A DNA stretch of 64,000 bases from Macrocystis pyrifera. Lineage: Eukaryota; Sar; Phaeophyceae; Laminariales; Laminariaceae. Below are positions 21,991-34,015 of this stretch, one piece after another. Made by a program: the position numbers and the translations under genes. Location of the stretch: contig JASSKH010000005.1 in the NCBI GenBank assembly GCA_031763025.1, forward strand, positions 17,636,128-17,700,127, written 5' to 3'. The notes under the pieces are model-generated. The model was not told where the DNA came from, searched no databases, and was given only the letters and a program-made list of their open reading frames with translations. Every line of letters begins with the position of its first letter. The stretch's first letter is position 1.

Positions 21991-22762
21991 GCCGGTCATT
22001 TGGCCTTGCGGCAACAGAGGCAGCAGACCGACGGCGGCGTTTGTACTTCGATGTTTCCATCATGGTTAGGGTTGTCGTTGCGCTCCACCTGGCCATCCGC
22101 ATCCGAAGTTTACCCGCGGTACAACCTTCGTATACTGCTGTAATACGATACGTACGTACCGATCATACGGATTGCACGTACTACTGCTGTAATATCTGCT
22201 GCTGTACGTGTACATCTGCACCCTGAACATCATCAGTCTTTTCCCATGAAAAGTACCTGCTGGTACAAATTTGTCAATATTGTTTTTCATATACATGTGT
22301 ATCAAGAGCAGAAGAGGCCAAGAACATGTACGATAGTGAGATTCACCAAAAACACGTACTTGTACGTCCAGACCTGCTGCAACATTTACAGGGAGTATTC
22401 AAAACTTCCAATGTCTTGGTGTGTATGTCACGTGTGAACTACTGTAAACCAACTTTCGATTGGCTTGTGTACGCCGGCCCTCACGTGTCGATCTGCTGTT
22501 TCAGTGCGCGAAATGGTACTGGCCGAAATCAACTGGAAATCGAACCAGCTGTAAGTATTATCGTCTCGTCGACCCTGGTCGCATCCAGGGGAGTCTCTGG
22601 CCAGTAGTCAATCGCGAGGGAAATAACGGAAAACGCGCGCGGTTCACGCAGCTTGCAAAGTTGAGTATCGATCGATCTGCCCATCGGTTAAACTCACAGC
22701 TGACGTGCTTTCCTAGTTTTTTATAAAAAATATTACCAGATCGAAAACAAAAAAGCATCTGC
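21991..22762. other. Gene-free stretch
   Basis: No gene was recognised. TACTGCTGTAATA and TGCTGCTGTAC words cluster at about 22130-22205. Confidence 0.35.
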
Positions 22763-22890
22763 TCGTGTGTGTGTGTTCTTCACATTTAAACCGTTCGTCT
22801 ACTCGTCGACATCCAGCAAGCCCAGTGTCCATGCTGATTCTTCACCCTAGAAAGATACGAGCTCTGTGGTCACAGACTACGACACAGAGA
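22763..22890 (+). repeat. Dispersed repeat Q, copy 1
   Basis: About 130 bp that recurs in inverted orientation at 39834-39960 (shared phrase CATCCAGCAAGCCCAGTGTCC and GGTCACAGACTACGACACAG, shown here as separate motifs). A shorter third piece lies at about 40898-40935. The ends are not defined. Confidence 0.65.
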
Positions 22891-23187
22891 TGACACTAGA
22901 CATACCACACAGGTACGGAATATTATTAATAGCTGGTGTAGTGTTCGTACGTACCAGGTACGTACCTCATACGAGTACATCGTATCCTACCGCAGTGTAG
23001 TAGGTGTGCTGCTGTTGTATCTGATATGGCAGGTCCTGCAGGTGTAGGTAAATTTGGCGGTGAATTTCGCCTGCCCTCTCCCAACGGAGACTTTTTGCGC
23101 CTTGAGAGCGACATGGCCTCTCGACCAATCCCCATGGCATATCTGTATACTCGATAGGGACGGGTCATTTCTAAACACCATGGTGCA

Positions 23188-23222
23188 CTGCTGCTGCTGC
23201 TGCCTGCTGCTGCTGCTGATGT
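23188..23222. repeat. CTG/CAG tract
   Basis: An interrupted run of CTG triplets. Surrounding open frames in several phases appear to be by-products. Confidence 0.6.
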
Positions 23223-23722
23223 TGTGCCAGCTGTTGCGCCAGTGTCTAGCAACCGTGTCGACTCTCAACAATCTGGCGTATGGAAGGGAATTATTTCCCT
23301 TCTCCATGCGGCCTGCGGCAACCTAGGCCGGGTGAGCTACGAGGCAAGCGTCGTGGACATCCGCATACAGGTTACACTCAGACGAACTGTCTCCCCTGAT
23401 TCGATCGACGACGCCTGGGTCACAAGCCAGTCAGGACGGCGACGGCTCTCGAGTCTAGAGTTCACAAGGCCATCGAGGGGAAACACGAGAAAAACGACCC
23501 ACCGCACGGATGCAGCCACAATTTGCTGGAAGTTAAACAGACGCCAGCCTGGTTTTGAGCCTCATAATAAAGACAAGGCACGACGCCGTACATACCTAGG
23601 TCCAAGAGGCGAGGGCCGAAGTCTTGCTTCCGCTGCTGCTACGTCTCCTAGCGCTCTCGCCGTGGTGTGGTTGCCCAGCAGACTGCTGTCTCTTTTCTCT
23701 CTCTCCCCTTGCTCTCCGCACA

Positions 23723-23877
23723 GATGTCAGGAGACAGCATTTTCACCTCTTGACCGACAGCAACTTTGCCTCGACATACCTCGACTGACACCAAAATACT
23801 ATTTTTTAGTATTGAACACTCGGCACTACACCCTTGACAGCGCACGTTTTGCCTTGCTTGACATGTCTCCTGACATC
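23723..23877 (+). mobile_element. ~155-bp MITE with TGTCAGGAGACA ends, copy 2
   Basis: The best-preserved copy: GATGTCAGGAGACA at the left and TGTCTCCTGACATC at the right are exact inverted repeats. The interior matches copies 1 and 3. Confidence 0.85.
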
Positions 23878-24479
23878 TTTGGCTCTCCGAAGTCTCCTTT
23901 CTCGTACCAGTAATTTTTTTTCAAGTACGACCTATCCCGCCGCATATTTGAGGCTTAAGAAAATGATGAACATTTTTATGTGATGGTTGATGACGCACCT
24001 GTCACTTGTTCAGTGACGTGTTACCCATCGACCTGAATAGAGGAAACAAAAGGCGCGCGTGCGCCTCCCTCAAATATTATGTTTCACATTCACGAGCATG
24101 AGTGCATCATGCATGCCATGCATCTGTAATCCGCTCCGATTGGTGATTGGTGAGCCTCTTTTATATCTACTACTACCCGTATTGTGGCTGTATTAACAGT
24201 AGGAAATCTAGACGACTCACTCACCAAAACTGTTTGCCAGTTTTGGCCATCAATACCAGGTACCATATACAGCAGTAGTACCGGTATTATAACTGCTGTA
24301 TTTAGCAAGTACAGCAAGCAGTAGTTCGCACGAAGCGTCAAACGAGTTAATGAAAGCCGATTGCAGGCGTAGCGTGCACGTACGAGGCTAGTTTGTTGAC
24401 TATACGTCGTGTTCAGCGTCAGCGTGCGTGTTTCGCTGTTTTTTATCGTTACTCGTACGCAGGATCACGCGCGGTCTTT

Positions 24480-24660
24480 TCTTTTTCGCCTGCCGAACCC
24501 CCCCCCCGACCGGCGGTAGTTATTGGAAGGAAGGGTATAATAATGTGGTCGTTCCGTGTAGAATGAATTTCGCCCCCCCCCCCCGACCGGGATGCAGCGT
24601 TAGCTTGGGTTCTCCCGTTTTCAAGGGTGTATTCCCCCCCCCCCTACCCCCAGAGAGTAG
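24480..24660. repeat. Cluster of poly(C) tracts
   Basis: Three C tracts of 10-14 bases are followed by GACCGG or TACCCCC phrases (near 24490, 24575 and 24637). They adjoin the LINE fragment and resemble the C-rich tails of other retroelement copies in the window. Confidence 0.5.
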
Positions 24661-25094
24661 AACTCACATATTAATAGTAATATTTATTGTAGTATTAATA
24701 GTAATGATAAGCGGAATTACAAAAGGAAGAACGGGATGTGTCACAAGAAGACCAGTCTTAGAGATGAGGGAAACAGACGAAAGTGACATGGAGGAGTTTG
24801 GGACACTAGATATAGCGGCGAGGAAACGATCGCCATGCTAGGAGATAGATGGTGGCCACAGGCGGCGAAACAAGAAGGGGAAAAGATTACTGGTAGCAAA
24901 AAAATACTACCTGTGGTACCATGGGATGTAATACAGCAGGTATGGAAACAACGTAATGAACGCCCAATTATTGGAGGTTTCTCTATTATTAGGAGTAGGA
25001 ACGGTGCTCCGTCTCGAAAGAGATGCGTGGTCAACGGTCAAATGACTAAGGCAAGCAACAAATAATTCAAATGAGTACCCCCCCCCCCCCCCCC
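24656..25094 (+). mobile_element. LINE 3'-end fragment with poly(C) tail
   Basis: Encodes the C-terminal end of the LINE at 46.5-51.0 kb with frameshifts: MLGDRWWPQAAKQEG, QRNERPIIGG, GAPSRKRCVVNGQMTKASNK. The stop is followed by CAAATGAGTA and a C tract of about 18 (25076-25094). Near 24675-24705 it has about 34 extra bases built of TTAATAGTA units relative to the long copy. It is 5'-truncated. Confidence 0.8.
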
Positions 25095-26395
25095 AACTTC
25101 TCGGAAAAGAGCTGTTTGTAGAAACGAGCCTGCCCTGTCAGAGAACTTCACAGGTCGACGCTTTTACCGACCCTCCTCCCACTTGGTACCCTGACTCCAC
25201 GTCGACCTGACCCCATCCGGACCTGAACCCTCCAAACTGACCCCGGCGATATAATTAGCAGCCGGCAGGGTGCACCAAGCACGGCACCCTGATCGCACGC
25301 GACTGCTGTATCTACCATATTATGTTTATTATGCTTGCCTTCCGACAATGTAGCGTAGATGCCGTTCCTATACAAACCGAATATCCTTCCGTAAATCAGT
25401 AGTATCCCTCATACTCTTCTCTGCCAGTGGTTTCCCAATTTCTACCATATACGGAGGTGTCCACCGGAACAGCCACAAAATGATAACAACACTAAAACTG
25501 CTATGTTTGTGTCCGATCGGTGGTTTTCTCCGGCAGGCTCGTGCCTACAAATGGTTGGGCCCGTAGCTTCGGAAAGCCCCTTACGACGAGCAGGCCTCCT
25601 CTCCTTTTTGACGTTCCCGCAGGAGACCTTGTACCCTTGCAGGTTAGAGGTGCTGTGGGAATGAGTTTTGGTGGAGCCGAATTTTTCATGATTTAACTAC
25701 TATACTACTGCTGTTGTAGTGCAACGGGTGTTTCCAATTTTCCATACTCCTGCCTGTTGTACGGACGATCAGGGTGGGCTAGTGATGATATATGGTATTG
25801 CCCTGGAAGGCCCGTAAAAATCTAGGATGAAAAAAAGTACGGGAAAGGATGGCGCACTACGTGGAAGGCGTTGTGTGTATTGTGGAACAGTGATTCACGA
25901 CGAAGAAAAAGCCGTGTGTCCCCTCTTTCTCAGTTCAGAGGCCTTCATCCCATTTTTTTTTTAACACAACTATTAATATGAAGCTCTTTCAACCAACACC
26001 TCGCAACACACATATATATATGTTGATGAATGACATTGAATGCGGAACGTGCTTGATAGGCACACTCGGACGGGTATACGTGTGTGTGTCCCAAGCACTA
26101 TATTAACACAACAAGCGCGGCAACAATAGCAACTACGGGATGATGTAACTTCAGTTAGAGAGGGGAAGTTACGAATATTATTTTTCTGTGGCTGTATATA
26201 GGAGCGATCGACACACTGCACATTGTCGGTTAGCAAGCATCATGCTAAGAAATGACGGTTACAGCATCGGCCGCCACAACAAAAGCAACCAACTCCGGTT
26301 GCTGGGTCGAATCTCCACATCCAAATCCCTATAACTAACTACCGGAAATAAACGAGTTCGAGAATTTGACCAACGTACGCATGGTTCCAGCATTA
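25095..26395. other. Gene-free stretch
   Basis: No gene, repeat family or RNA could be supported. A few TATTAATA and TACTGCTG words are present. Confidence 0.35.
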
Positions 26396-26549
26396 GGGTC
26401 GATCTTAACGAGGAGTGTTTTTCATTTTTTTAGGTATTTTCCCGAAATTTCGGTATTTTCCTATTATAGGGAAAAACCGAAAAATATCGAAAATACTGAA
26501 AAAAACTAAAAAAAGCCTGAAAAACAGTCCTCATTGAGATCGACCCCTA
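26396..26549. mobile_element. Small PIF/Harbinger-like MITE
   Basis: Left end GGGTCGATCTTAACGAGGAG, inverted right end GGGGTCGATCTCAATGAGGA. The ends match those of 20077-20727, and the middle is an AT-rich palindrome (AGGTATTTTCCCGAAA and its inverse). TTA precedes the left end; the right flank (TAT) does not confirm the duplication. Confidence 0.65.
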
Positions 26550-26659
26550 TGAGAAGGGTTGCTTCGGCACTTGAAAACTTTGCTAGATGACCCTTCGTTG
26601 TCCCTACCCCTAGCCCTAACCTCAACCCCAGCCCCTACTCAAGACCTTACCCATATTTT

Positions 26660-26730
26660 TTTTTCCCAGAATCACGCGGGCAGAACACCATTTTTTTTTT
26701 CTTTCCAGAATCACGCGGGCAGAACAAGAA
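26660..26730 (+). repeat. Short tandem duplication
   Basis: CCAGAATCACGCGGGCAGAA occurs twice (about 26668 and 26706), each preceded by a T run. Two copies only. Confidence 0.6.
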
Positions 26731-26799
26731 CAAATGTCCGTCTATCATAGTATAAATCACACCAGGTAGTACCTGCAGTAATGCTTGCTTGAAAGAAGC

Positions 26800-28940
26800 A
26801 TCACGGCAGTCGCCCAAGTAAAGTCGGCTCAACTGGAGTTTTTTTTCGCCGCTCGGCCGTATTGTGGGATGGACCTACATCGCCCACACAGGTCCGTTGT
26901 TCGGAGTCCGAGAAAGGATGACATACCACTTGGAGCGTCTATTTTTACAGGGAACAGGGAAACAGGGCGAGGCAACAGTCGGCACCCACCTGTTGAGACC
27001 TTTCATCGGAGCCCAAACTGCATAACCTAACGCTTCTCTATACCACGAAAGCACTCAGCATACGCGAGTGACAGCGTGGGACTTGCTCAAGAGGCAGAGC
27101 TGGAAGGGGACACGTCTGTGTCTCAAGGAACTTCCAAAAAATTTGCGCCATCGGCACAAACTCGGACCTGCGCATGAAAAAAAAACAAGGAGCTTCAATA
27201 CATTCCCTGAATCACTGGGGCGCGACGACTCTGCTCGCCGCAAGGGACTCATCCTGGACTTGACGACTAGGGCGGTACCAGCAGCTAAGGAGTTCCCGCT
27301 CAAGCTGCAGCTGCCTCATGCCGGTTCGTGGCAAGCTCAGCGCTGACTCAGCACCTCAGTTGACGTTCTCCCCGACGCCCTTAGGAGCGCCCACGCCGCC
27401 TCCCGGGACACTATACTTTCCCTTCGTCGGAGGAGGCCGACGCCAACATGCAGGCCCCGCAACGCTCGAAGCCCTCCGACAAGCGCGACCACCAGGGAGG
27501 CAGATTCAACGGCAGCTGCGGCAGTGGAAACAGCCACCAGCGGCTCACGGGGGGTGGGGGGCACCGAAGTAGGCGCCACGGCCATGGGGGCCGCGGCAAG
27601 GGCGGCCACAGAAATCTCCGAGCGGGGGTGACTCCGGGTCGGCGCGGGCACACTCGGGGGGCCGCTCGCCACCGCGCTGGCGAGGACGGCAACGAATGCG
27701 TGTTCTCTTGCTCGTCCGACGAGGAGCCCGTGGGTAGCGTCCTTCCCGAAGTCTAGATTGCCACATATCGAACCTACGCCACAGTAAAAACCAACCACGA
27801 CTATAGTAGTAGTGTGCTTTGTTATACTGCCTTGTTTCTCGAAAAGCGTTCCCGTACTGTAGCCTCCCAAAGACACCCAAACGCCTCACCCAGTCACCAC
27901 GTAAAGCGTCATTGTGCGAGTGAGTAATTTTGATCTTGATCAAGGATCATCACGCCTGACACACAAGCTGTCTCGCACGAAGCAACCATGCTTCGAACGT
28001 CCTTCCAAGCCGGCGAACAAGCGCCATTCCCGAGATGGACATCGTAAACATCCTCGGACCTGAAATTGACACCGTTTTGGGACAGGTTGTCTTCTCTCGT
28101 TGCTGCTCGTTGCTGCATGATGACAAATCCAACTGCCACGTAAAACTAAAGCGGTAAACATCCTAGCCGCGCCACCAATAGCACCACGGAAGAAAGCAAT
28201 AAAACAAAATGTCGTATGGGCCGTCGGTAATGCCGTATCCCTAGAAAAGACACATAAAATACGTACAGCTGAGACAGCAACTTCGCCGGGACGCATCAAT
28301 GCTGAAACAAACGGACGAAGGCAAGATCGGTCGCGCCCAGAGAGTGGGACAAGTGGCGTCGTCGGCAGGACGAAACAGTGATAAGATCGGGGTGGGACAC
28401 CAGAGTATCCCTTGCCAGGTTTGCCTATTGAGCAGGTTCTCGTTGTTTCTCACGTGTGTTGGTTGCATATAGATTGAAGAGGAGCAGCTTTATTCCAATT
28501 CCGATCACGAAGGAGACTAAAAGGCTCAAGGCTCGTTGCCTCTCGCTGGGAAATCCCTGATATGCTCCCCAAGTGATACAACTGCGATCCGGATACCTGC
28601 AACCAGGTAATTACAGGACTTTCCAGGAAACACAAGGCAATACCATAACACTAGCCCACTCTGACGAAACGTATATGCAGAAGTATAGGAAATTCATCGA
28701 AAACCCGATTTTACGAACTGGAACATGACTCGAAGATGAGGCTCCTCAAAACCCACTCCCACACCTCTGAACGGCAAGACTGCAAAGCCGACAAGGAACG
28801 CCAAGAAAACTAAAAAAAAAAAGGAAGCCTATCCGTAAGGGACAGGAAAGAATACGCGAACGAGATCCATTGCCATACCACCAGCAGGCGGGGGGGGTGG
28901 TCCTAGAACTTGCCGACGGAAACGCGAAAGATTGAACACA
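26800..28940. other. GC-rich stretch, no assignable gene
   Basis: Between 27330 and 27760 every frame is open because of GC richness. A plus-strand frame from 27448 is Gly/Arg/His-rich, like the linker of a retrotransposon gag, but no zinc knuckle or other domain is visible. I leave the region unassigned. Confidence 0.3.
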
Positions 28941-28944
28941 AAAA

Positions 28945-29290
28945 GCAATGCAGTGCTGCAGAATGATTAGCCAATTTACCCCAGATCGTCCCCGGCTCCG
29001 AGCGAAGGGGGGTCGGCGGGACGACAAAGAATGACATGATAAACCGTCTGTCTTGGGCCATAAATGAGTGACCCGAGTACCCAGGACCATGCTCGGCACT
29101 GAGCGGGACGGGCAGGCAGGACGAAGTACGCAAAAATCGTCCCAAACTCGCCCCGAAAACTTGGCAAACGTGTCCTGTGCCACAAATGAGTGGCCCGATT
29201 ATCCAGATCAGTCCCGGCACTGAATGGGGGGGGTAGGCAGGACGAAATACGCAAAAACCATCCCATACTCGGCCCAAAATCCCAGAAAAC
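28945..29290 (-). repeat. 122-bp tandem repeat, about 2.7 units
   Basis: CATAAATGAGTGACCCGA (29060) and CACAAATGAGTGGCCCGA (29182) start two units exactly 122 bp apart. The TCGGCACTGA and GGCAGGACGAA phrases repeat with the same spacing, and a more diverged partial unit precedes them. The array sits at the 3' side of the degraded gypsy element. Confidence 0.7.
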
Positions 29291-29399
29291 GCCAAAGGAG
29301 TTCCTAGAGGAAAAATCCTGCCCGAAAGCTCAGAAAGCGTCAAAAAAAAACTTACAGCGAATATAAACAACACCCAGAGACGGGAAGCATTCGAGTGCA

Positions 29400-29727
29400 G
29401 CGTGTTTAGCTCAAGACACCAAGAACATCGTACAGCTCCCGTTGAAATCGTGTAGAGCGCCGGAGAAAGAAGAAGCTTGATCGGTCCCGGACCACCCAAA
29501 AATCGAAACAAATATGTCCCATCCGTTGTTTTACTCGCGCTGATTTCCCCAAGCCACCGCAAACCGTGCGTTGCCCTTGAATCGAAAGTGAGCTCCGCTG
29601 GGTAGCACCGCCGTGGTGCTGTAGCGGCGAATCCAATCTGCCTCTGCGGGACGCAGCTGTAGCCGGGCGCCAGAAAAAACTCGCCGTTGTTAGAAAAAAG
29701 GTCCCGTTGTGCAGCGTCAATTCGCAT
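29400..29727 (-). pseudogene. Ty3/gypsy-type pol C-terminal region, degraded
   Basis: The frame beginning MRIDAAQRDLFSNNGEFFLA and containing LFRFLGGPGPIKLLLSP and STGAVRCSWCLE resembles the segment after the integrase in gypsy-type polyproteins of algal genomes. That assignment is from memory of the family, not a search. It abuts the integrase fragment with a frame change and loss of the intervening sequence. Not functional. Confidence 0.55.
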
Positions 29728-30020
29728 CAGGCGGTACAGGCGGATGGTTTGGCGGCGCTGGAAGCAAGTTTGCGAACCTCAAGAAGCTTGTAGACCGCGT
29801 GCGAAAGCTTTGAGCAAACCTGGAGGCTGTTGTCCGAGAGTATGCAGCACGGGCATCCCCAGAGGGGAATGCGCCGGTTGATGAGAACGTTGGCCATGCC
29901 CTCAGGTGTGGGCTCGGCTACAGTGATTGCCAGCATGTCGGCGAGGCCACTAGAACGATCAGTGAAGAGCAAGATTCTGATGTAGGTGTTACCCCGAGGC
30001 GTGTGACCAGAAGAGGGCAA
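29727..30020 (-). pseudogene. Retroviral-type integrase core fragment
   Basis: Contains TPRGNTYIRILLFTDRSSG, IPLWGCPCCILSDN and HAVYKLLEVRKLASS: the first two acidic residues of the D-D-E triad (FTD and LSD) with typical spacing. The third acidic residue and the rest of the domain are missing, because at about 29745-29760 the frame runs into a downstream pol segment. This is the core of a Ty3/gypsy integrase with an internal deletion. Confidence 0.75.
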
Positions 30021-30314
30021 TTAATCGACGACGCTGACGGCGATCCTGGGCCCTTCTGGCAGAGGTATCGAGATGATGGGCCAACGGGCCGCGAGGTTTT
30101 CCGTGCTTTGACACCTCAGGAAGTTGCGAAGCCACCACTAGGTGCAGATGTTCAACCCATCACGATTAGAAACGTTCGAGCTTCGCAGAGTGCGCGTGGC
30201 GCCGAGAAAACAGGAAGCCGTCGAATAACAAGCCTGCACGACCCACGGGCGCATGCGCAGCTGTTGTAGGCTCGGTGTTCAATAAACAAGCCACGTACCC
30301 CACCCGGCGCTGCG

Positions 30315-30340
30315 TGTCCAGCGTGGGGGGGGGGGGGGCG
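30315..30340. repeat. G/C homopolymer tract
   Basis: A 15-base G run lies inside the retroelement remains; on the minus strand it reads poly(C). Confidence 0.6.
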
Positions 30341-30589
30341 TCAATTGACGGACGAGTAGGACGATGCCATCTTCGTCAGTGTGCAGTCGGTGTTTGCCAG
30401 CATGCCCCTTAATCTTCGAAAAGGAAGGGCGCTGGTGCGAAGGTAAACACGACCAAAAGTTTGCTGGTAGGGCCGGCGACCGGCCAAGGATATTGTAGAG
30501 CATGGCTACTTCGCACGCGGGCTCGGCCCCTTACTCCCGCGCCCAGTCGGTGGGCGAGTACCGCGTGGCGGAATCACCGAACTGCAAAT

Positions 30590-31234
30590 TCAGCAGCCGC
30601 GCCGTTGGCATCCAAGTCGGCCGTTGTGGCGAACGGAACACCAGGCGGGGGCGGAAATCTTGAAAGGAGTTCCCACAGGCTGGGCGCGGTCACGGTCGGA
30701 CGAAGCGGTTACCGTCGAGATAAGCAAGGCGGCAGGAGCAGGGGCCATAACGACGGGCAGGGGCAGTCGTGGCCGTGCGACTCGCGGCGGGCTGATATCA
30801 CGCCGGGTGAATGGTCGTGGGGCCCCGCCGGGCCCGAAGCCATAATCAACAGCAGGCGGTGCAGTGCTTGCGCCAGCGGCTGTTCGTCGGCGCGCCCGAG
30901 TGGAGATGCGGCCCGAAGGCGGCCAGGTAGTCAAAGACGCCGGGTTGCGAGGCGACAAACGGACGGACGCGGCCGGATCAGCAATCGCAGTAGAATCGGC
31001 TCCCTGCACAGTGGTCGTCAGGGGAGGAGTATGCTGGGCAACAGCCGTCGCGGCGGCGGACGCTTCTGCTGAGCCCGTGCCACCCACGGAGGGAGTCCGT
31101 GCCACCCACGGAGGGTGCGGCAAAAAATGAAGCGAAAGGGGTGTCGACGGTAGGCAAGACTGCCCCACGGCCGGCACGGCGATCGGCAGTGGTGGCGGAG
31201 GTAGATTGGAGTCACCCCACGGTAGGGGTTGCAC
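30590..31234 (-). pseudogene. Possible gag-like ORF next to LTR-like repeat
   Basis: A 214-codon Pro/Ala/Arg-rich frame on the minus strand starts at the inner edge of the LTR-like repeat. The position fits a gag or 5' leader ORF of the gypsy element, but there is no zinc knuckle, and the plus strand is open too (GC-rich). Low confidence. Confidence 0.3.
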
Positions 31235-31410
31235 TTTTTGGGCGAAAGGCTTCTGACCAATTCAGTTCCTTAAGTGAGGAATTACCAGTTAGGATGAAAA
31301 ATTTACTTGTATATCCGATTTAGGACTAGCCCATACAAGTGCCGGTCGGATGGCCCGAACGAATTTCTTCCAAGGATTTTATCGGGTGAGATATTGAGTT
31401 CCTAATGTGA
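31214..31410 (-). repeat. LTR-like repeat, copy 1
   Basis: About 200 bp matching 54400-54613 in inverted orientation: GAACTCAATATCTCACCCGA, GGAAGAAATTCGTTCGG, AAAAAGTGCAACCCCTACC and GTGGGGTGACTC. It lies just 5' of the gag-like ORF on the minus strand, as a 5' LTR would. Ends and target duplication are not resolved. Confidence 0.6.
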
Positions 31411-31680
31411 GGGGCTCAGGAACGACGGGAACACCCCTACTGTGGGATGGCTCGATACACGAAAGACGAATCTCACGGAAGGAGCAGAAGGGTTATCCTC
31501 GTACGTGGTCCGTGTGCTTGAAAATCACGGAGATCCGAAGAGGCGAAAAGAAGCCCACTCAAAACAGCACTATCAGGACTGGGGCATCAGCCCACCCAAG
31601 CCGACACCGGGATCGGTGAAGAACGAATGCGAAGCCCGCAAGCCGGGAAGATACCGCGTTCATCTTCGGTGGTGAGGCTG

Positions 31681-32094
31681 CTAGACCCACGGCAATCGTG
31701 TTCCGTGGCAGGCTCTGGCAAACAGAACTGAAAATCGGTGTTTCCGTTGGCGCTGTCCTTGCGGCACCCGAGTGTGTAGTCGAAAGTGATGAGGAACTTG
31801 AATCATCGCTGGACGCGCGTGTTGTGGTCCCCCACTTGTGCTGATACTCTCCAGTACCTTTGATTCGAAAATATGCCGTAGTTTGCGTCCCAAAGGTAGC
31901 CTCAAATGCGTTTCGATGATCCAGACAATTCTGTCAGCTTGCAAGCCGAGCGCTATCCAGTGCCTCGCAGAATCGAGGGTAGCGCGGCTGATATACGCAT
32001 TGGGCCGCCCTGAGCCGTTCGGCTGCTCCTGTTCAAGCTCAGCACCGAAACCGTCGAAGTAAGCGTCGCAGCTCTCGAGGAAAGGACGCAACAA
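31681..32094 (-). pseudogene. Ty3/gypsy RNase H domain, frameshifted
   Basis: LRPFLESCDAYFDGFGAELE, RPNAYISRATLDSARHW and DRIVWIIETHL correspond to the RNase H domain that follows reverse transcriptase in gypsy-type pol (usual form: FxxxxDASxxGxGAxLxQ, PIAYxSRxL). The open frame then goes wrong, and the expected RVQRWFKFLITFDYTL continues in another frame, so at least one frameshift is present. Reverse transcriptase proper is not visible upstream. Confidence 0.75.
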
Positions 32095-32295
32095 CTTACA
32101 GGTGCGACGGTAGGCGTGCCCAGAGACGCAGGGACCAAGCGTGGATGTCCAGGTTCAAGCACTCGAGCCGGGCAGGCGAGAGCAAGGCCGTGGCTGCCGC
32201 AGCTGCAAGTAGCGAGTCCGTGACGGCGGAGACCTGGTGTACCGCAGGTGAGCCAGAGGAGGGGCCGGTGACTCGACTGTCGTGTTGCAAAGTGT

Positions 32296-32877
32296 TCAGC
32301 GGAACGCGCATGATAGGATTGTGGGCAACTCTGAGGAAGTCGCCAGGTCCGAGGTCTGCAACACCACAACGAGGGGAGGGACCTTCAGCCCGGAGGCGAC
32401 GAAGTTTTCCTCAGCTGAGAGTAGGTCCGGCTGGGGCAGCATGTCGAAGATATATTGTCCTGTGCGCGCCGATTTGGTGGCAGAAGAAGTGTCGTCGAGG
32501 GTCATTGTATCCCCGATGAGGCTGGGGCCATGTCCTGACAGCACGAGGGAGGGGACGACAACACATGCGTCAGTCAAAACCGCAGGGGCTGTGATCAGCG
32601 AGTGCGTCAGAAGAATAGGTCGAAGCTCCAATGGAGGACCTGGGCAAGCGCGGGTCGGAGCCAAAGGGCGAGACGGCGCTGGAGGAATATCATGAGTTCC
32701 GTCAGGCGAGGTTGGAGCGCAGAATTGAGTACTGAAGGCGAGGCGTGGCAACCCCGCCTTCTTTGCGCGAATGGCATCGCAAACGGCCGAAAGAGCTATA
32801 TCGATAGTTTTTGTCCCTCGACACCAACGGGGGTCGTTGGCCTCGGGGTCGTCCGCCCAGAGATCGATGCCCCACAC
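32296..32877 (-). pseudogene. Unassigned ORF upstream of RNase H remnant
   Basis: A 193-codon minus-strand frame (starts MWGIDLWADDPEANDPRW) lies collinear with and upstream of the RNase H remnant, so it may be gag or protease sequence of the same element. No protease DTG/DSG motif or zinc knuckle is visible. The opposite strand also has a long frame (32282-32695), so even the strand is uncertain. Confidence 0.3.
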
Positions 32878-32899
32878 ACGGACAAGAGGGCTGCTTCAG

Positions 32900-34015
32900 T
32901 CAAAATTTGGGCGCCATTGACCTCAAAAGGTGCTGTTTCATGACCGGTTTTTTGTATGGACTTGGCTAAAGTGCCAGCGAGGACGGCGTCTTCCCTGGAC
33001 GCACTCCCAAATAACGAAGTCTAAATGATGCACGCGTTGCCTCGACCGATGCGCTTGTGCTCGCGTGGGTCTGGCGAGGGCATAATGAGCTCCGCTGCGC
33101 GGTGGTCCCGGAAAGGGCGAGCCTTTCAGCCATCTTATACATACTGCTCTGTGCAAGAACACGACATTTTGTGAACCACAAACGACGGTAGGGGTCACTT
33201 CGAAAAATAGGAGGGGGGCTGCCACAACAGTACCACCTTCTCCGCTGAATTCTCCAGAGTAGGGTCAAAGACCGACGGTGCCGAGCCGTCGGTGGGCAAT
33301 AACGGTGTTGGCGGCCTGCAGTGTACTTCTCTGAGAACACTGGACTCCTGGTGCACGAGACAAGTCCGATCTCACATATACTGGCTCGGTGTCACCATCG
33401 CTCGTAGGCAAAAAATGGCCAGAATGTGTTCTTACTGTGCCCGATGGTCGCTGTCCAAGGGGGAAGGGGTTGACGAGAGCTCCGATTCTTCCGCATTTGA
33501 TGGGTATGCTGACCGGAGACCGTGGAGTCACCGCTGGTTCGTCCGACAGCATTGTCAGGTTGGCCCTGCTCCACTGTGGGCGAAGAAGTGCTGCACACAT
33601 GGGGTAACGTGCGTGAAGACGAAGGAGTGCCTGCAGACCCGGTAGACAACTTCAAAAACGGGGCTCGGGTGGATGTCAACAGAGTGCCCACCGGAGAGGG
33701 CTTTTTCCTTCCTGAAGATCTCCTGGGGAAGGTGGACTAGGTAGCTAGTCTTGTCGACACCTCCTTGATAGCAGAAAGGGTAGAGCGACCATCGCTATTA
33801 CGAGGAAACACCGAATGGAACTGCAACCGAGATCTCGGGGTTTCGGTGTCGGCCTTCCCGCAACTAAAAAAAAAAAACGATCGCCACCGCATAGCCGGGA
33901 GGGGGAGGGTGGAGATACCCTCGCTGTAATGAGCGACGCACAGGCGCAGCAGTCTCTTCGTGCTGCGCGGCGCGTGGCTGGGGGGGGGCAGCGCTTGACG
34001 CACAGGCTCTCGTGC
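32900..34015. other. Probable further retroelement debris
   Basis: Several frames of 70-180 codons overlap on both strands with no recognisable motif. By position this is likely more of the decayed retroelement. It ends near a poly(A) tract at 33868. Confidence 0.3.

Noticed and set aside
22845..22862. CCCTAGAAAGATA, like a piggyBac terminal sequence
   Set aside because: Similarity between the two copies of repeat Q runs straight through it, so it is not an element end, and TTAA is absent.
23224..23913. 229-codon plus-strand open frame
   Set aside because: It runs through a CTG tract edge and into a MITE (23723-23877); no domain.
27337..27943. Long frames on both strands
   Set aside because: All frames are open in a GC-rich patch; a gag-like Gly/Arg linker is possible but no diagnostic motif is seen.
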